Source: Aculops lycopersici
Taxonomy: Eukaryota; Arthropoda; Arachnida; Trombidiformes; Eriophyidae
DNA: 64,000 nucleotides
NCBI GenBank assembly: GCA_015350385.1
Contig: WNKI01000001.1
Span: 7,899,433 to 7,963,432, forward strand
Direction of reading: 5' to 3'
The translations under genes were made by a program, and so were the position numbers. The notes under the pieces were generated by a model that saw only the letters and a list, made by a program, of their open reading frames with translations, searched no databases and had not been told where the DNA came from. Shown one piece after another: positions 17,388-27,213 of the stretch (the first letter of the stretch is position 1; the number at the start of each line of letters is the position of its first letter).

Positions 17388-20267
17388 TCACTTGCCGTTC
17401 GATGCCTTGGCGCGCTTATTAGGTGCCTCAGCAACCGGTGCTAGCGCCCTCTTACCGGGACCACGTGCAGTACCTGCCTTTGGTCCTGGTTTCTTCTTAG
17501 ATTGCTGTTCCTTTTCCTCCATTTCCTGATTCTCACGTTCTATCAAAGTGATGAGTGTGTTACATCGACGCTGTAGTTCACTAGCCGTCCTGCTCTTGAC
17601 AAACCAATCGAATCGGAATTGGGGCGCCCGTCTGATTGCAGCCTTCAATTCTTCATACACCATATCCCGGTCGAAACCGAGTTGATGTAGCATGCAAACC
17701 AGGAAACGGTCCTCCTCTTCAGTGTAATTTTTACCCTTATTAGTTCCGTATTGGATCCTCAATTGATGGAAGGGCGCCCGGTATGGAGAGATCTTAGCAT
17801 CCAACGCGCGCTTTATGTCTTGTTTACGCTGTATGCGTTGCTCGCCCTTTTCAATCTGGGCAAGAATCTTGTCGGCGTCAGTCAACTCAGTGTATCGCTC
17901 CCAAAAAACATTCGCATAATCAATCACCTCCTCAGGTGTCTTGCCTTCCACTTCTTTGGAAATATTCTCGTAATCATCACGGCCGTACTTCTCATTAGCC
18001 TTAATGAATTGCTGAAAGTCACGACGATTCCAGCTAGTGAAACCTTGATTTAGTAAGTCCTCTTTCTCGGTCACCTCCTCCTCGGTCAATGGTTCAGCCT
18101 CATCGATAAGCTTCTGCTCCTCGCGCTGCTGCTTTGGTGCATCGACGCCCAAGTCTGGGTTCTTTGGTACTTTGTAGCCGACTGTCTTGCGGTAATGGTA
18201 AATCTCTTTGTCGAGTAATTCAAATAGCCTAGGTGGAAAGAATTGGAAATCTTGTACGTTGGGTTGCTTTGGTGGTCTAGGTGCCTTGGGCGCACGAGGC
18301 TCGCTCACACGGAGCGCCTCTCTAAAGTAGGCATCGACTGCATAATTAGCCTTACGCTCTCTCTTGGGTGGCTCAATCCATGCCATTGCAGCGAGCTTTT
18401 GCTTCTCTCTATAATCTTCGCCTTGAAACTGGTAGACATTGTAGTCATTTGTGTCGAGGGTAAAGTTTCTGAGTGTTCCCTCACCAAGTTTCTCGAGCTT
18501 CTCTTTGATCTCTGCAGTTTTCTTCTCTCCCTTCTCAAGTATAATGTCGATATCCTCGTCGGTAATGTCACTATCCTTGGATGCAAAGATATGATTGGCT
18601 CCGTGACGAATCATGCTCAACATTTCCTCCTTGGCGAGCTTGTTACCGCTAGCCTCAGATAGACGACCTTGCTGTATGACAACGGTGTCTAGTCGCAGCT
18701 TCATCTCCGCTCTCTCGACGATACGCTCCTCGACAGTATTCTCGGTTATCATTCTGAACACTCGGACAACCTTCTTCTGGCCAATACGATGAGCTCTGTC
18801 CATAGCTTGCAAATCTACTTGAGGATTCCAATCCGAGTCGTAAATGATGACAACGTCAGCTGAGGTCAAGTTGATACCCAAACCTCCAGCTCGAGTACTC
18901 AACATAAAGATGAATTTTTCACTATCTGGCTTGTTATATTCCTCAATGCTTCGTTCTCGATCACAATGAGCAGTTTGGCCATCGAGTCTGCAGTATTTGT
19001 ATCCTGTCCAGAGGCAATAATCTTCCAGAATATCGAGCATACGTGTCATTTGTGAGAATATCAGCACCCTGCTGCCTTGTTGTTGGAGTCGAGGTAGGAG
19101 CTTGTGCAATAGAACCATCTTACCACAGTTCTCGACCAAATGCATGTCTGTGGTGTATGGTGGACCTGGTTCAACTCCATCGAAAAGGTAAGGATGGTTG
19201 GTACACTTTCTGAGCTGCATTAGCAAATTAAGTAATCTCATCTTATCAGACCGGCCATCGCTGTTTACAATGTCAATATCCTTCATGAGAATTTTTGTAT
19301 ATAACTCACGTTGCATTTTACTCAATCCAACGTAGATCTTGGTCTCTTTTTTGGGTGCTAATGCTTTCTCTACATCGCTCTTAAGACGACGCAATAAGAA
19401 TGGTTTCAATACTGTGTGTAATCTCTGTACAATAGTCTCTTCGCCGCTGAGACAGCTGTCGGTGTTGAACCAACTGTCAAAGTCGTCACTAGAATCAAAT
19501 ACCTCAGGTAGTAAGAAGTTGAGCAGGGCCCAGAGCTCATGCAAGTTGTTCTGTAATGGTGTTCCTGTCAACAGCAGACGATTCTTACAGTTAAATTCTC
19601 GGACAATTTCAGATAATTTCGACTTTTCGTTCTTGATACGATGAGCCTCGTCAATGACCATGTAATGCCAATCGATCTTCTTTAGAGCAGACTTCTCCCT
19701 AATTACCATCTCGTAGGAGGTCACGCAAATATCCCACTCATTAGTACTCATGGTTCCTCTAAGTAGCTCATTACGTTCTTGTTCGCTACCAATCAAGCAA
19801 ACTGGACGCAAAGTTGGACACCATTTGACCACCTCCTTCATCCAATTTTGAAGGGTTGACTTAGGGGAGATAACAATATGAGGTCCGGAATTTTCGCGAT
19901 ACTTTTGCATAAAACCTAATAAAGAAATTGTTTGTAGAGTTTTACCTAGACCCATTTCATCGGCTAGAATACCATTGATGCCACTCTCTTCTAAATCGAG
20001 CATCCAATTGAGACCTCGGATTTGGTAATGTCTCATTTCACCGCCCTTGATGTAATCGGGACTCTTGTCAAACCTAATTGAGAGATTGTTTGCGTCTGTC
20101 TCTTGGGCAAGCAACTCTTCATCTTCCTCCTTTTCAGTTCTTCTGTGCCTATGATCATTGTTGACTGGTGATTGAGATGCAGTTAATGGATTCAAAGAGC
20201 CATTTGGATTCCTCCTAAGAGACTCCAATTCGCGCTTGATGCGCTCAATTGTTGCCGACTTTTTCAT
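17388..20267 (-). CDS. Iswi: ISWI / SMARCA5-type chromatin-remodelling ATPase
   Basis: This intronless 959-residue SNF2-family ATPase matches ISWI throughout. After a short basic-acidic N-terminus (HRHRRTEKEEDEELL), lobe 1 carries the P-loop ADEMGLGKTLQ (near residue 105) and VIDEAHRIKN. Lobe 2 carries GQTAHCDRERSIEEYN, LSTRAGGLGINL and MDRAHRIGQ. Then come HAND (NYAVDAYFREALR), SANT (FTSWNRRDFQQFIKANEKYG) and SLIDE (YTEEEDRFLVCMLHQLGFDRD) domains and a basic tail. ISWI slides and spaces nucleosomes in NURF, ACF and CHRAC complexes. The N-terminus is shorter than in Drosophila (1,027 residues) and lacks most of the AutoN-bearing leader. An in-frame stop just upstream supports this ATG unless a distant 5' exon exists. 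Confidence 0.96.
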   Translation of the reverse strand: MKKSATIERIKRELESLRRNPNGSLNPLTASQSPVNNDHRHRRTEKEEDEELLAQETDANNLSIRFDKSPDYIKGGEMRHYQIRGLNWMLDLEESGINGILADEMGLGKTLQTISLLGFMQKYRENSGPHIVISPKSTLQNWMKEVVKWCPTLRPVCLIGSEQERNELLRGTMSTNEWDICVTSYEMVIREKSALKKIDWHYMVIDEAHRIKNEKSKLSEIVREFNCKNRLLLTGTPLQNNLHELWALLNFLLPEVFDSSDDFDSWFNTDSCLSGEETIVQRLHTVLKPFLLRRLKSDVEKALAPKKETKIYVGLSKMQRELYTKILMKDIDIVNSDGRSDKMRLLNLLMQLRKCTNHPYLFDGVEPGPPYTTDMHLVENCGKMVLLHKLLPRLQQQGSRVLIFSQMTRMLDILEDYCLWTGYKYCRLDGQTAHCDRERSIEEYNKPDSEKFIFMLSTRAGGLGINLTSADVVIIYDSDWNPQVDLQAMDRAHRIGQKKVVRVFRMITENTVEERIVERAEMKLRLDTVVIQQGRLSEASGNKLAKEEMLSMIRHGANHIFASKDSDITDEDIDIILEKGEKKTAEIKEKLEKLGEGTLRNFTLDTNDYNVYQFQGEDYREKQKLAAMAWIEPPKRERKANYAVDAYFREALRVSEPRAPKAPRPPKQPNVQDFQFFPPRLFELLDKEIYHYRKTVGYKVPKNPDLGVDAPKQQREEQKLIDEAEPLTEEEVTEKEDLLNQGFTSWNRRDFQQFIKANEKYGRDDYENISKEVEGKTPEEVIDYANVFWERYTELTDADKILAQIEKGEQRIQRKQDIKRALDAKISPYRAPFHQLRIQYGTNKGKNYTEEEDRFLVCMLHQLGFDRDMVYEELKAAIRRAPQFRFDWFVKSRTASELQRRCNTLITLIERENQEMEEKEQQSKKKPGPKAGTARGPGKRALAPVAEAPNKRAKASNGK

Positions 20268-20459
20268 TTTGTTATCTGGTTATCTGGTTCTGATTCTGGT
20301 TGTTGTTGTTGATGCTATTACTACTACTATCACTATTATTATTATACAATTATAAATTTTGTAATTGGTATTTTTGTTGTGGTTTGTGTAGCACGCGGGA
20401 CTCGCCACTCGGCCTGTTGTTCATTCGGGTGGCAATAGCCCCCGACCGCCGCCACGGCT
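20268..20459 (-). promoter_or_regulatory. ISWI 5' leader / promoter
   Basis: On the ISWI strand the leader is a CAA/CAG- and TAG-type low-complexity stretch (about 20280-20350), similar to leaders of other genes here. No coding sequence was seen. Confidence 0.35.
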
Positions 20460-20906
20460 GCGCTCACAAGGTAACCCCGCCAACTCCCACACGCAGACCC
20501 GGATCAAATTTGGCACAGAATATCCCTGTGCCATTGTAAGAATGTTAGGTTTGTTGATGAAAAACGCCATAGAAGTCTATGGAGCGCGCATAACTTTTTT
20601 TAACACGCGTCTCTGTTGAAGTTTCTATAGGGGTTTTTCAACTTCCTCCTCGGTTTTTTGCAAAAACGGTGACTTGTTAGGATCTGAGCTTTTGCACATG
20701 GACTTATAGTGGCGCTAGGGCTGTGATTCCGGTCGCCTGCAGGTTTTGACGTACACATTGGCCATTCAAATAGAGTAGGTTTTTTTTTCGCCAGAACCTG
20801 CAGGCGATCGGAATCATAGCCCTAAATGGCGCAGACATCATCTGTGCCAAATTTGGTTCAAATCGGCGTGTGTTTGATTCAGATGGTTACCTCGTCAGCC
20901 GAAAAA
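20460..20906. mobile_element. Nested foldback (inverted-repeat) element, MITE-like
   Basis: Two nested inverted repeats are visible. The outer arms (about 20461-20517 and 20842-20906) share the exact core CTGTGCCAAATTTG and, at nearly matched spacing, GCGTGTG and GGTTACCT. The inner arms (20716-20751 and 20789-20824) match at 32 of 36 positions, including ATCGCCTGCAGGTT-type sequence around a PstI-like CTGCAG, and surround a 37-nt spacer. A smaller hairpin, CCATAG-AAGT-CTATGG, lies at 20567-20582. No ORF was seen. This fits a non-autonomous foldback or MITE element between the ISWI and beta-propeller promoters. A terminal target-site duplication could not be fixed by eye. Confidence 0.5.
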
Positions 20907-21153
20907 CTTCGAGCTTTCAATTCGGACTAGCTCCCAAAATGCGGTAGCTCAGCTCAAATCCTTATTGAGACCCTTATGATGGTTACACCTGTACCAACTC
21001 GTTATTTATTAAACTGATTTACATATCTCCCGAAACCCGTGCCTAGTTGTAGAAAAGTCCATCCAAGAACTTCTCCAGTTCTTGATTACTTTATATTTGC
21101 ACATCTAGTTTGATACGCAACTAGTTCGAAAATCTCAACATCAATCCAGAATC

Positions 21154-22359
21154 ATGGGAACACAAACTCAACTAGAATTTTCATCTATTTGTGAGGCCAA
21201 ACGAACGATGCGATACGACTCCATTGCACCTTTATACTTGCGATCAAAACCAGATACTTTCGATGAGCATCTAGCGTTTGCAGTTGGGTGTTCGAAACAA
21301 GATTTTCAAGGACCAGAGTTCAATGGTTGCATTCACAAACTCGAGGTTGATGCTGAGCCAGACTTCAAATCCGCCCGTTTGAGAGTAACTCATGAGGTGC
21401 AACCTTTGCAAGGAAACTGTGACGAGATTACAGTTGTAAATGATAAACTTAGGCTTGCTTGCTTCACAAATGGTGCAATATTATCAATCAAAAACTTCGG
21501 TTATAAGAAGACGTTCAATTGTGATGTAAGAGGTCGTCAATGTAACTTCGAGGCCTCAATCAGAGCAACAGCAGTAAGTGCGGACAAATCTAAGTTTGCA
21601 GCGACCACTACTCAAGGAGAACTGGCCATGTATAATATTGATGGAGATGAAGTGCACCTGTTGCAGAGAGGAAGATTGTCGATGGATAAAATCACAGGTC
21701 TTTCTTTCTTGAATCCAAGCCGAGGCGTGTGGGCCCATCCAGAAGACGAAACAATCATGGATGGTGATAATATGCTTGTCTTCTGCACCGACAAAGGTAA
21801 GGTTGGCCTCTTCGATGCTCGTTGTGGTGGAGAAGTCATAAGGCAAAAATATGATGTCAAACATTTCACAGCTGGCGATCCACCCAAAAGTCCCACATGC
21901 ATGTGCCTCGTCAAAAACTCCACCATCAACACCGTATACCTGGGAACCTTTCACGGCGAACTATTGAAGATCGACCTAAGAAATAATAAGGATTTTGTCT
22001 ATCAGAAGAAGTTTCAACCCGAAGGTTACATAAAGCGCATCAGGGAAGTTGTTGTATACAATGAACACTCCCAGCCCAAGTCATTCGTAGCCTTTGCGAA
22101 CGAGTCCGAGAAGATCAGAATCCTTGATCATGAGACAGGTTTACCTGATAATAATTGGAAATTGGATAGAGATCCCGGGGAAGTTATACAAGATTTTTGC
22201 CAAATCGGTAATCGGTTAGTCACTTGTGGGGTCAACACCTCAATAGGTTGCTGGCAATGGGGAGAATCTAGAGGGAGTGATTCACAAGTAGAATCAGTGA
22301 TACAAACTGGAAATAATCATGACACAAAAAGTGGAATACATTGTCAACTGCCTCAATAA
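21154..22359 (+). CDS. WD40-type beta-propeller protein (family uncertain)
   Basis: This 401-residue intronless protein has spaced beta-strand repeats ending in aromatic/Asp positions typical of weak WD40 blades: LACFTNGAILSIKNF, ATTTQGELAMYNIDG, VFCTDKGKVGLFDARCGG, VYLGTFHGELLKIDLRN, AFANESEKIRILDHETG and LVTCGVNTSIGCWQWG. About six to seven blades fit. The DAR motif after blade 4 resembles the WDR77/MEP50 or Nup43 class, but I cannot choose, and a divergent orthologue of either is possible. The stop codon (22357-22359) lies inside an AATAAA polyadenylation signal (22355-22360). The converging HID1 stop is only 55 bp away. Confidence 0.5.
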   Translation: MGTQTQLEFSSICEAKRTMRYDSIAPLYLRSKPDTFDEHLAFAVGCSKQDFQGPEFNGCIHKLEVDAEPDFKSARLRVTHEVQPLQGNCDEITVVNDKLRLACFTNGAILSIKNFGYKKTFNCDVRGRQCNFEASIRATAVSADKSKFAATTTQGELAMYNIDGDEVHLLQRGRLSMDKITGLSFLNPSRGVWAHPEDETIMDGDNMLVFCTDKGKVGLFDARCGGEVIRQKYDVKHFTAGDPPKSPTCMCLVKNSTINTVYLGTFHGELLKIDLRNNKDFVYQKKFQPEGYIKRIREVVVYNEHSQPKSFVAFANESEKIRILDHETGLPDNNWKLDRDPGEVIQDFCQIGNRLVTCGVNTSIGCWQWGESRGSDSQVESVIQTGNNHDTKSGIHCQLPQ

Positions 22360-22414
22360 ATATATTTCCAGGATGCCTTTTAGGATCAGTTTGGTTTATC
22401 ATTATGTAAATCAT

Positions 22415-25219
22415 TCATACCACTTTTATTAGTTTCACGTCTGTATCTGTCCATATAGTATTCCTTACGAATATCATGCCCCAAGTGCACGCTCTGAACC
22501 AAAGCGCAGTTTGTTGGTTAGTTCGATACTTTCTTATCAATATCGGATGCGGTACCGGAAGAAGGCCGACAAGAGTGCTGCTCTGGAGGTACTTAATAGC
22601 GGCTTGCTCATCAAAGTTCCCAGAGTTAGTTTGCTTAAATTGATCCAATTGAGGTGCAAGAACTTCGATCATTCGAGTAATCGAATGTAACGGAAGCGAT
22701 AGTTTGTACTGTTTTACCCAATCAGGTGTGGGTCGCCAAGTCCTTGTTGTGCAACTAGGCGATCGATCCTGGTGCAAAGTCTCTAGACCAAACTCTTCCA
22801 TTGAAAAATCAGTTCTACTAGATTCTCCTCTCTCCTTGTGGTCGATTATATAAGTATCTCCTTTTTTGTTAATTTGGTCAACAACTTCCTTGATATTGTC
22901 TTCAAAGTTGATCGTTGGCTCATCTGGATTCGACTGGCTGACTGTTTTAGTTTTGAAGTTGAAAACACAATCAGACGAGTCATCAAATGGATGTATTGTC
23001 TGTGTAACATTTCCTATATCGGGCGTGGCAACCAATGAAACTTCCTGTTGATTATTAGGTCTTGAGGCTGGTTGGCAACAACCGGAAGAGACTTTGGCGC
23101 CCAATATCCTTTGTATATTAGAGAGTTGATTATTCTGGTTCCTAACCTTTTCATTTGATTCGGTCTCAGAGACGATACTGCCATCAGCATCCTGTTGCTT
23201 TCCATGGTCGATAGTTAGATATCTATCCATTTTCCTCTTGAGTTTCTTCAGAATTTTCTCTATACCTTGCTGACTCGCTGGCAAATTGGCTAGATTGATA
23301 AACCCGTCTTTATGGCTTATGATTACATAGACGAGAGTGGCATTTCCATCGAATTGATATTGAATGAGATTATTGAATATCTCGAGCAAGAATATTACCA
23401 GTTGATGGTAGTTAGGTTCGGTTAGAATAACAAATGGCGAGGAAAATATTTCAAACACCTGGATTAGGCATTTGCAAGCCAACATAGTTAAAGACTTGAG
23501 GTAAGGGCTAATATTGACCACAATAGTCAATAGAAAGTCGTAAAGTTGATTCAAGTTAAGACCGTATAAAATCAGCTTATGGAATACTATGATCATCAAA
23601 TCAGCATGTGACCCTGTAAAATGAGGTAAGTTTGGTATAATATTGGACTCATAGGCCCTATTGAGTTTAACACCAAAGTTTCTATCGCCGCTCAATATTA
23701 ACAAATTGAACACTCCAATGTGAATAAGTCCAGTCTTCGAGGGATCTTGAAAGTTTTCGCTCAAATGATATAAGGTAGGCACTATGATATCTAAAACTTG
23801 GTTCGTATCCAGAAGTACACTAATGAATTTCTTGTTAAAATTGCAAAACTTCCAAAATAAGACCAACAACTCTTGATCGAAATTGATTTGCTTAGTAGAA
23901 CTGAGCAAGTAGCTTCCGGCAAGACGGACATTAAGTAGCCTTGCAAAGCCATCAATCAAAAAAGCGTAGTCTTCTGGTCGATGTATTCTAGACATGTACT
24001 CTATAAAGAGGTTATTAATTACTGGATTTTCACCGATTGCACTATCGCCGTTTTTACTAAACCCCTCGCCACTTCCGTCGCTGGATGACTTATCATCAAA
24101 CTTGTGATCTAAAGTTGCAATGAGCAATTGGATAGATAACTCAACTAATTCCTCACGATTGTCCTCGAAGAGAACCTTGTTAAATGGAAGTAACTTGGGT
24201 GGTTTATATGAAAATATTGTGTTCAATAAAGAGGTGAATAAGGGGAGGGCATGTCTATTTTCAGTCGATGTGAACAAATCAATCCACTCGTTCCTCTTAC
24301 CTATTGAACAACTTGGATGGTCGTAAAGAGTTGAGCTCAAACAGGCTAACAGGAGTTTGATTAACTCTGATCTGCTCTTATCGTAATAAGTTGTTGAATT
24401 TACATTAGAGTCGAAGCCAACTCCAGGCTCCCAAACATAATCGCAAGTGGCTAGTGATTTGAGATCCTCGGGTGGTGCATCAACTTTGGATAGCAAATAG
24501 CTTTCGTAATGAGGCGATACAGTAAACTCGGGACAAAATAGAAGATCGCAAATGGATAATATGAGCGATTGCATAAGAGAATCTCCAGCTATGCAATCTT
24601 TGGATTTGTCCCCGTTGGTCTTCTCATCAATCTTATCACTTGTTTCTTGCTGGCTCAACAGATCGTCGATCAAAAGCTGTGGTCGATCTTTACAGCTATC
24701 ACCTCGACCAGCTGACTCGGCAGCATCGTCAGTGGGTACCCTAGATCCTGTCGGTAGATATGACTCATAGTCGCGGTCCTCGCAATTCTTCTCAGGAATC
24801 TTAAGTTTGGGCTCCTCTTTTCGTGATCTGTACTTGCCAACATCTCTAGTTAAGTAGTTCTGGCTAAAGAACATACTCCAAGCATTATCTTCAAAGACAC
24901 AAGGCAAAAGTCTTACCAGGATTCTAGTGGCATTCAGTACAGCTGTTTGTTGGGACGAAGTATTGCACAAAGTTCCGGTGGCCAAGTGGAGCCGTTCGAC
25001 CATCTTGTAGCTTAAGGTGGCGAAATTTCTTGGTGAACCATCGCGGAGCATTCTTATCTCTTGAGTGCTTATGCTTTTAATAACTTCCGCCGCAACCTTG
25101 AAATCCTCTTGCCAGATTTGGGTCCAAAATTTTTCATCGTGAACACTAATATGATCGGCCGAGATGTTCAAGAGTATGATTGCGTTTCGAAGACTCGAGT
25201 TTGTATTACGGTTGCCCAT
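22415..25219 (-). CDS. HID1: HID1 (high-temperature-induced dauer formation 1) Golgi/dense-core-vesicle protein
   Basis: This intronless 934-residue protein opens MGNRNTNSSLRNAIILL, and DEKFWTQIWQED, IRMLRDGSPRNFATLSYKMVERL and TRILVRLLPCVFED follow. This matches the HID1 N-terminus (MGSxxSKLNFRKAVIQL, FWDQFW, AVREESPSNLATLCYKAVEKL, RLLTRVLPYIFED). The end matches too (RTNQQTALWFRACTWGMIFVRN, WTDTDVKLIKV). The Gly-2 start is a myristoylation site known to anchor HID1 to Golgi membranes. HID1 works in dense-core-vesicle formation and trans-Golgi acidification. The ATG at 25219 is chosen because the longer frame opens at TTG. The Ser/Asn-rich middle (about residues 140-230 and 690-800) is disordered. 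Confidence 0.92.
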   Translation of the reverse strand: MGNRNTNSSLRNAIILLNISADHISVHDEKFWTQIWQEDFKVAAEVIKSISTQEIRMLRDGSPRNFATLSYKMVERLHLATGTLCNTSSQQTAVLNATRILVRLLPCVFEDNAWSMFFSQNYLTRDVGKYRSRKEEPKLKIPEKNCEDRDYESYLPTGSRVPTDDAAESAGRGDSCKDRPQLLIDDLLSQQETSDKIDEKTNGDKSKDCIAGDSLMQSLILSICDLLFCPEFTVSPHYESYLLSKVDAPPEDLKSLATCDYVWEPGVGFDSNVNSTTYYDKSRSELIKLLLACLSSTLYDHPSCSIGKRNEWIDLFTSTENRHALPLFTSLLNTIFSYKPPKLLPFNKVLFEDNREELVELSIQLLIATLDHKFDDKSSSDGSGEGFSKNGDSAIGENPVINNLFIEYMSRIHRPEDYAFLIDGFARLLNVRLAGSYLLSSTKQINFDQELLVLFWKFCNFNKKFISVLLDTNQVLDIIVPTLYHLSENFQDPSKTGLIHIGVFNLLILSGDRNFGVKLNRAYESNIIPNLPHFTGSHADLMIIVFHKLILYGLNLNQLYDFLLTIVVNISPYLKSLTMLACKCLIQVFEIFSSPFVILTEPNYHQLVIFLLEIFNNLIQYQFDGNATLVYVIISHKDGFINLANLPASQQGIEKILKKLKRKMDRYLTIDHGKQQDADGSIVSETESNEKVRNQNNQLSNIQRILGAKVSSGCCQPASRPNNQQEVSLVATPDIGNVTQTIHPFDDSSDCVFNFKTKTVSQSNPDEPTINFEDNIKEVVDQINKKGDTYIIDHKERGESSRTDFSMEEFGLETLHQDRSPSCTTRTWRPTPDWVKQYKLSLPLHSITRMIEVLAPQLDQFKQTNSGNFDEQAAIKYLQSSTLVGLLPVPHPILIRKYRTNQQTALWFRACTWGMIFVRNTIWTDTDVKLIKVV

Positions 25220-26322
25220 GATGGAAGTGCATGTATCTATTGAGTTGAGGGCGCTACTAGGTACTGCCAATTGATAAGTTGTGTTAGTAAAACTACTCTT
25301 TCCAGACTCGCCTTATTGTATAACGAACAAAGTGATTCAACAAAATAGATATCCAGCATTATTGATAATGAGTATAATCTGATTCTGTTATTATCCAGGT
25401 CAAGCTGGAGGGGAAATCAAATCATTATGGAAGATTATCTCGCGCAATATTCTCTCTACAGACTATAGTGGCGGCGGCGGAAGCGGTCCTAGTGAACAGC
25501 TGGTCGCTTGGTGATTCTAGGCATACCATAGGGGCGCCTGAATCTCTATGGACGGTAAAGTCGATGGTTGCTTACAGTACGGTCGATGCAAGAGTGTGTA
25601 CATTTTCTTTTGCTTCCAGCAGTCAATATATCACATAAGCCAATGGGCACTTGCTCCCTTAAGAGCGGGGGCCCACATCGCTTTACCCAACAATGTAATC
25701 TTAGGTCAATACAAAAGTATCATGTGTGAGTCTGTTGTGTGCGCTGCCCACTGCCAGTGGGCCACTGGCGTCTGAATATAATGGATTTGCCCATTGGGAT
25801 TTCGTGCTGGGCGCGTGGTTAGAACTTTCCTTTGATTTACAATACGCATTGCGATGATGAACTTTTTGAATCTTGACCAGATCGAAACTGCCTATGGATT
25901 TTGCCGAGAAATCTATGAAATAAAGGATCTTGTATTCCAAGCTCTTTAACCATCTTAATCAATTTGCCATCTTTTGACCAAATATAAAAAATTTTGTTGG
26001 AAGTCACTCTTCCGCATCGACGCTCGCGCATTGGACTGTTGCCCTCGTGGACCGCTAGTCATCATACCAGCACTCTCTGTATGGCCATTGGAAATTCTCC
26101 TCTCACTCTCACTCTCTACTTCTCTCTCTCTCCCTCTTTTTTATTATGAGAGGCACAAGATTAACTTTTGTACATAACTTATATTTACATTCTACTCATC
26201 TATATATGTATACAAATATATTGATTGATTACCCGATGTGTTATTAGCCATAATTAAGCAGGTGCAACTTGTCCACCTGGAATCTATGGAATCTATCATT
26301 GGAATGTCACAATCCCAAAGTC
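25220..26322. other. Intergenic region between divergent HID1 and NF1-GRD genes
   Basis: No gene was recognised in this 1.1 kb. Overlapping perfect palindromes lie at 25746-25762 (GCCCACT/AGTGGGC) and 25753-25769 (GCCAGTGG/CCACTGGC). A CT-rich GAGA-type tract lies at about 26099-26137. A pyrimidine-poor possible acceptor (TTAAGCAG) at about 26255-26262 lies in the open frame upstream of the NF1-GRD ATG, so a small upstream exon cannot be excluded. Confidence 0.4.
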
Positions 26323-27213
26323 ATGGGAAAATCAAGTAGCAAACTTATGAGTAACAATGATCCAGATACTCAGATATCAAAAATACTTGACGATGAACAT
26401 CTATTGGCCCCCTTCTTGACAAATATCTTCTATCAAGAAGTTGAAGTCTCGGATAGCATGCAAACCCTGTTTAGGGGAAATTGCCTTGCAAGTAAGATAA
26501 TGTCACACTGTTTTCGCACCTTCGGCTCGAGATACTTGAAAGATTTGCTCGAACCTCATATTAGACAATTGCTCGAGTTAGAAAGAGAGAGCAAACATGA
26601 TTCAGCCTTAAGTTCACCGGCTCGTCTTTGGCGAACAAGTAGTAATGATACATCGAGTACTCAAACAGCTCAACTCATATCCAAGCGCCTATCACAAGAT
26701 GAAACAACTTCCAAGACAGCAATCACGAGAACTAAATCAACCATATCATATGAAATTGACTCTGCGCGTTTAGATGAAGACGACGATATAGATATGAATC
26801 AAAAGAATCTACTTAGATTAACGAATGAAATACTTAACTCAGTACTAAGATCGGCCCCGGACTTTCCACCTCAGCTAAACCTGATGTGCATTTGTTTGAG
26901 AGATGTGCTTGACAAGAAGTATCCAAACACTGATGCCAGCTTAAAAGCTGTTGGGACTGTGATATTTTTGAGATTTATAAATCCTGCCATTGTGTCGCCT
27001 TATGAAGCCGGTGTAACAGACAAGCAACTAAAGCCAAAAACTATGCGAGGATTGATGCTCGTCTCAAAGATACTTCAGAATATAGCAAATAACGTCGAAT
27101 TCTCCAAGGAGGAGCACATGTTACCATTCAATGATTTTGTCCGTGGACAATTTGAGCCAATCAGGAAATGGGCCAATGAGATCTCGACCGATCGCCAGCG
27201 ACAGCATAAATAG
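26323..27213 (+). CDS. Stand-alone neurofibromin-type RasGAP domain (NF1 GRD)
   Basis: The ATG at 26323 gives 296 residues (MGKSSSKLMS, a possible myristoylation start); the longer open frame begins at TTG. The protein is almost only a RasGAP catalytic domain of the NF1 class. TLFRGNCLASK (near residue 50) holds the arginine finger. ISYEIDSARL, QKNLLRLTNEI and DFPPQLNLMCICLRDVL follow, then FLRFINPAIVSPYEAG (near 213-228) and SKILQNIANNVEFSKEEHM with LPFNDFV. These match NF1 (FRGNSLASK, FLRFINPAIVSPYEAG, EEHMRPFNDFV) better than RASA1 or SynGAP. It should accelerate Ras-GTP hydrolysis. NF1 is normally ~2,800 residues with Sec14-PH and HEAT regions, all absent here. A Ser/Thr-rich ~45-residue insertion (about 105-150) separates the two parts. 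Confidence 0.8.
   Translation: MGKSSSKLMSNNDPDTQISKILDDEHLLAPFLTNIFYQEVEVSDSMQTLFRGNCLASKIMSHCFRTFGSRYLKDLLEPHIRQLLELERESKHDSALSSPARLWRTSSNDTSSTQTAQLISKRLSQDETTSKTAITRTKSTISYEIDSARLDEDDDIDMNQKNLLRLTNEILNSVLRSAPDFPPQLNLMCICLRDVLDKKYPNTDASLKAVGTVIFLRFINPAIVSPYEAGVTDKQLKPKTMRGLMLVSKILQNIANNVEFSKEEHMLPFNDFVRGQFEPIRKWANEISTDRQRQHK

Noticed and set aside
20850..20865. B-box-like GGTTCAAATCGG, and a GGATTCAAATCC-like stretch near 8270 (-)
   Set aside because: Neither has a matching A box or a cloverleaf; no tRNA could be folded around them.
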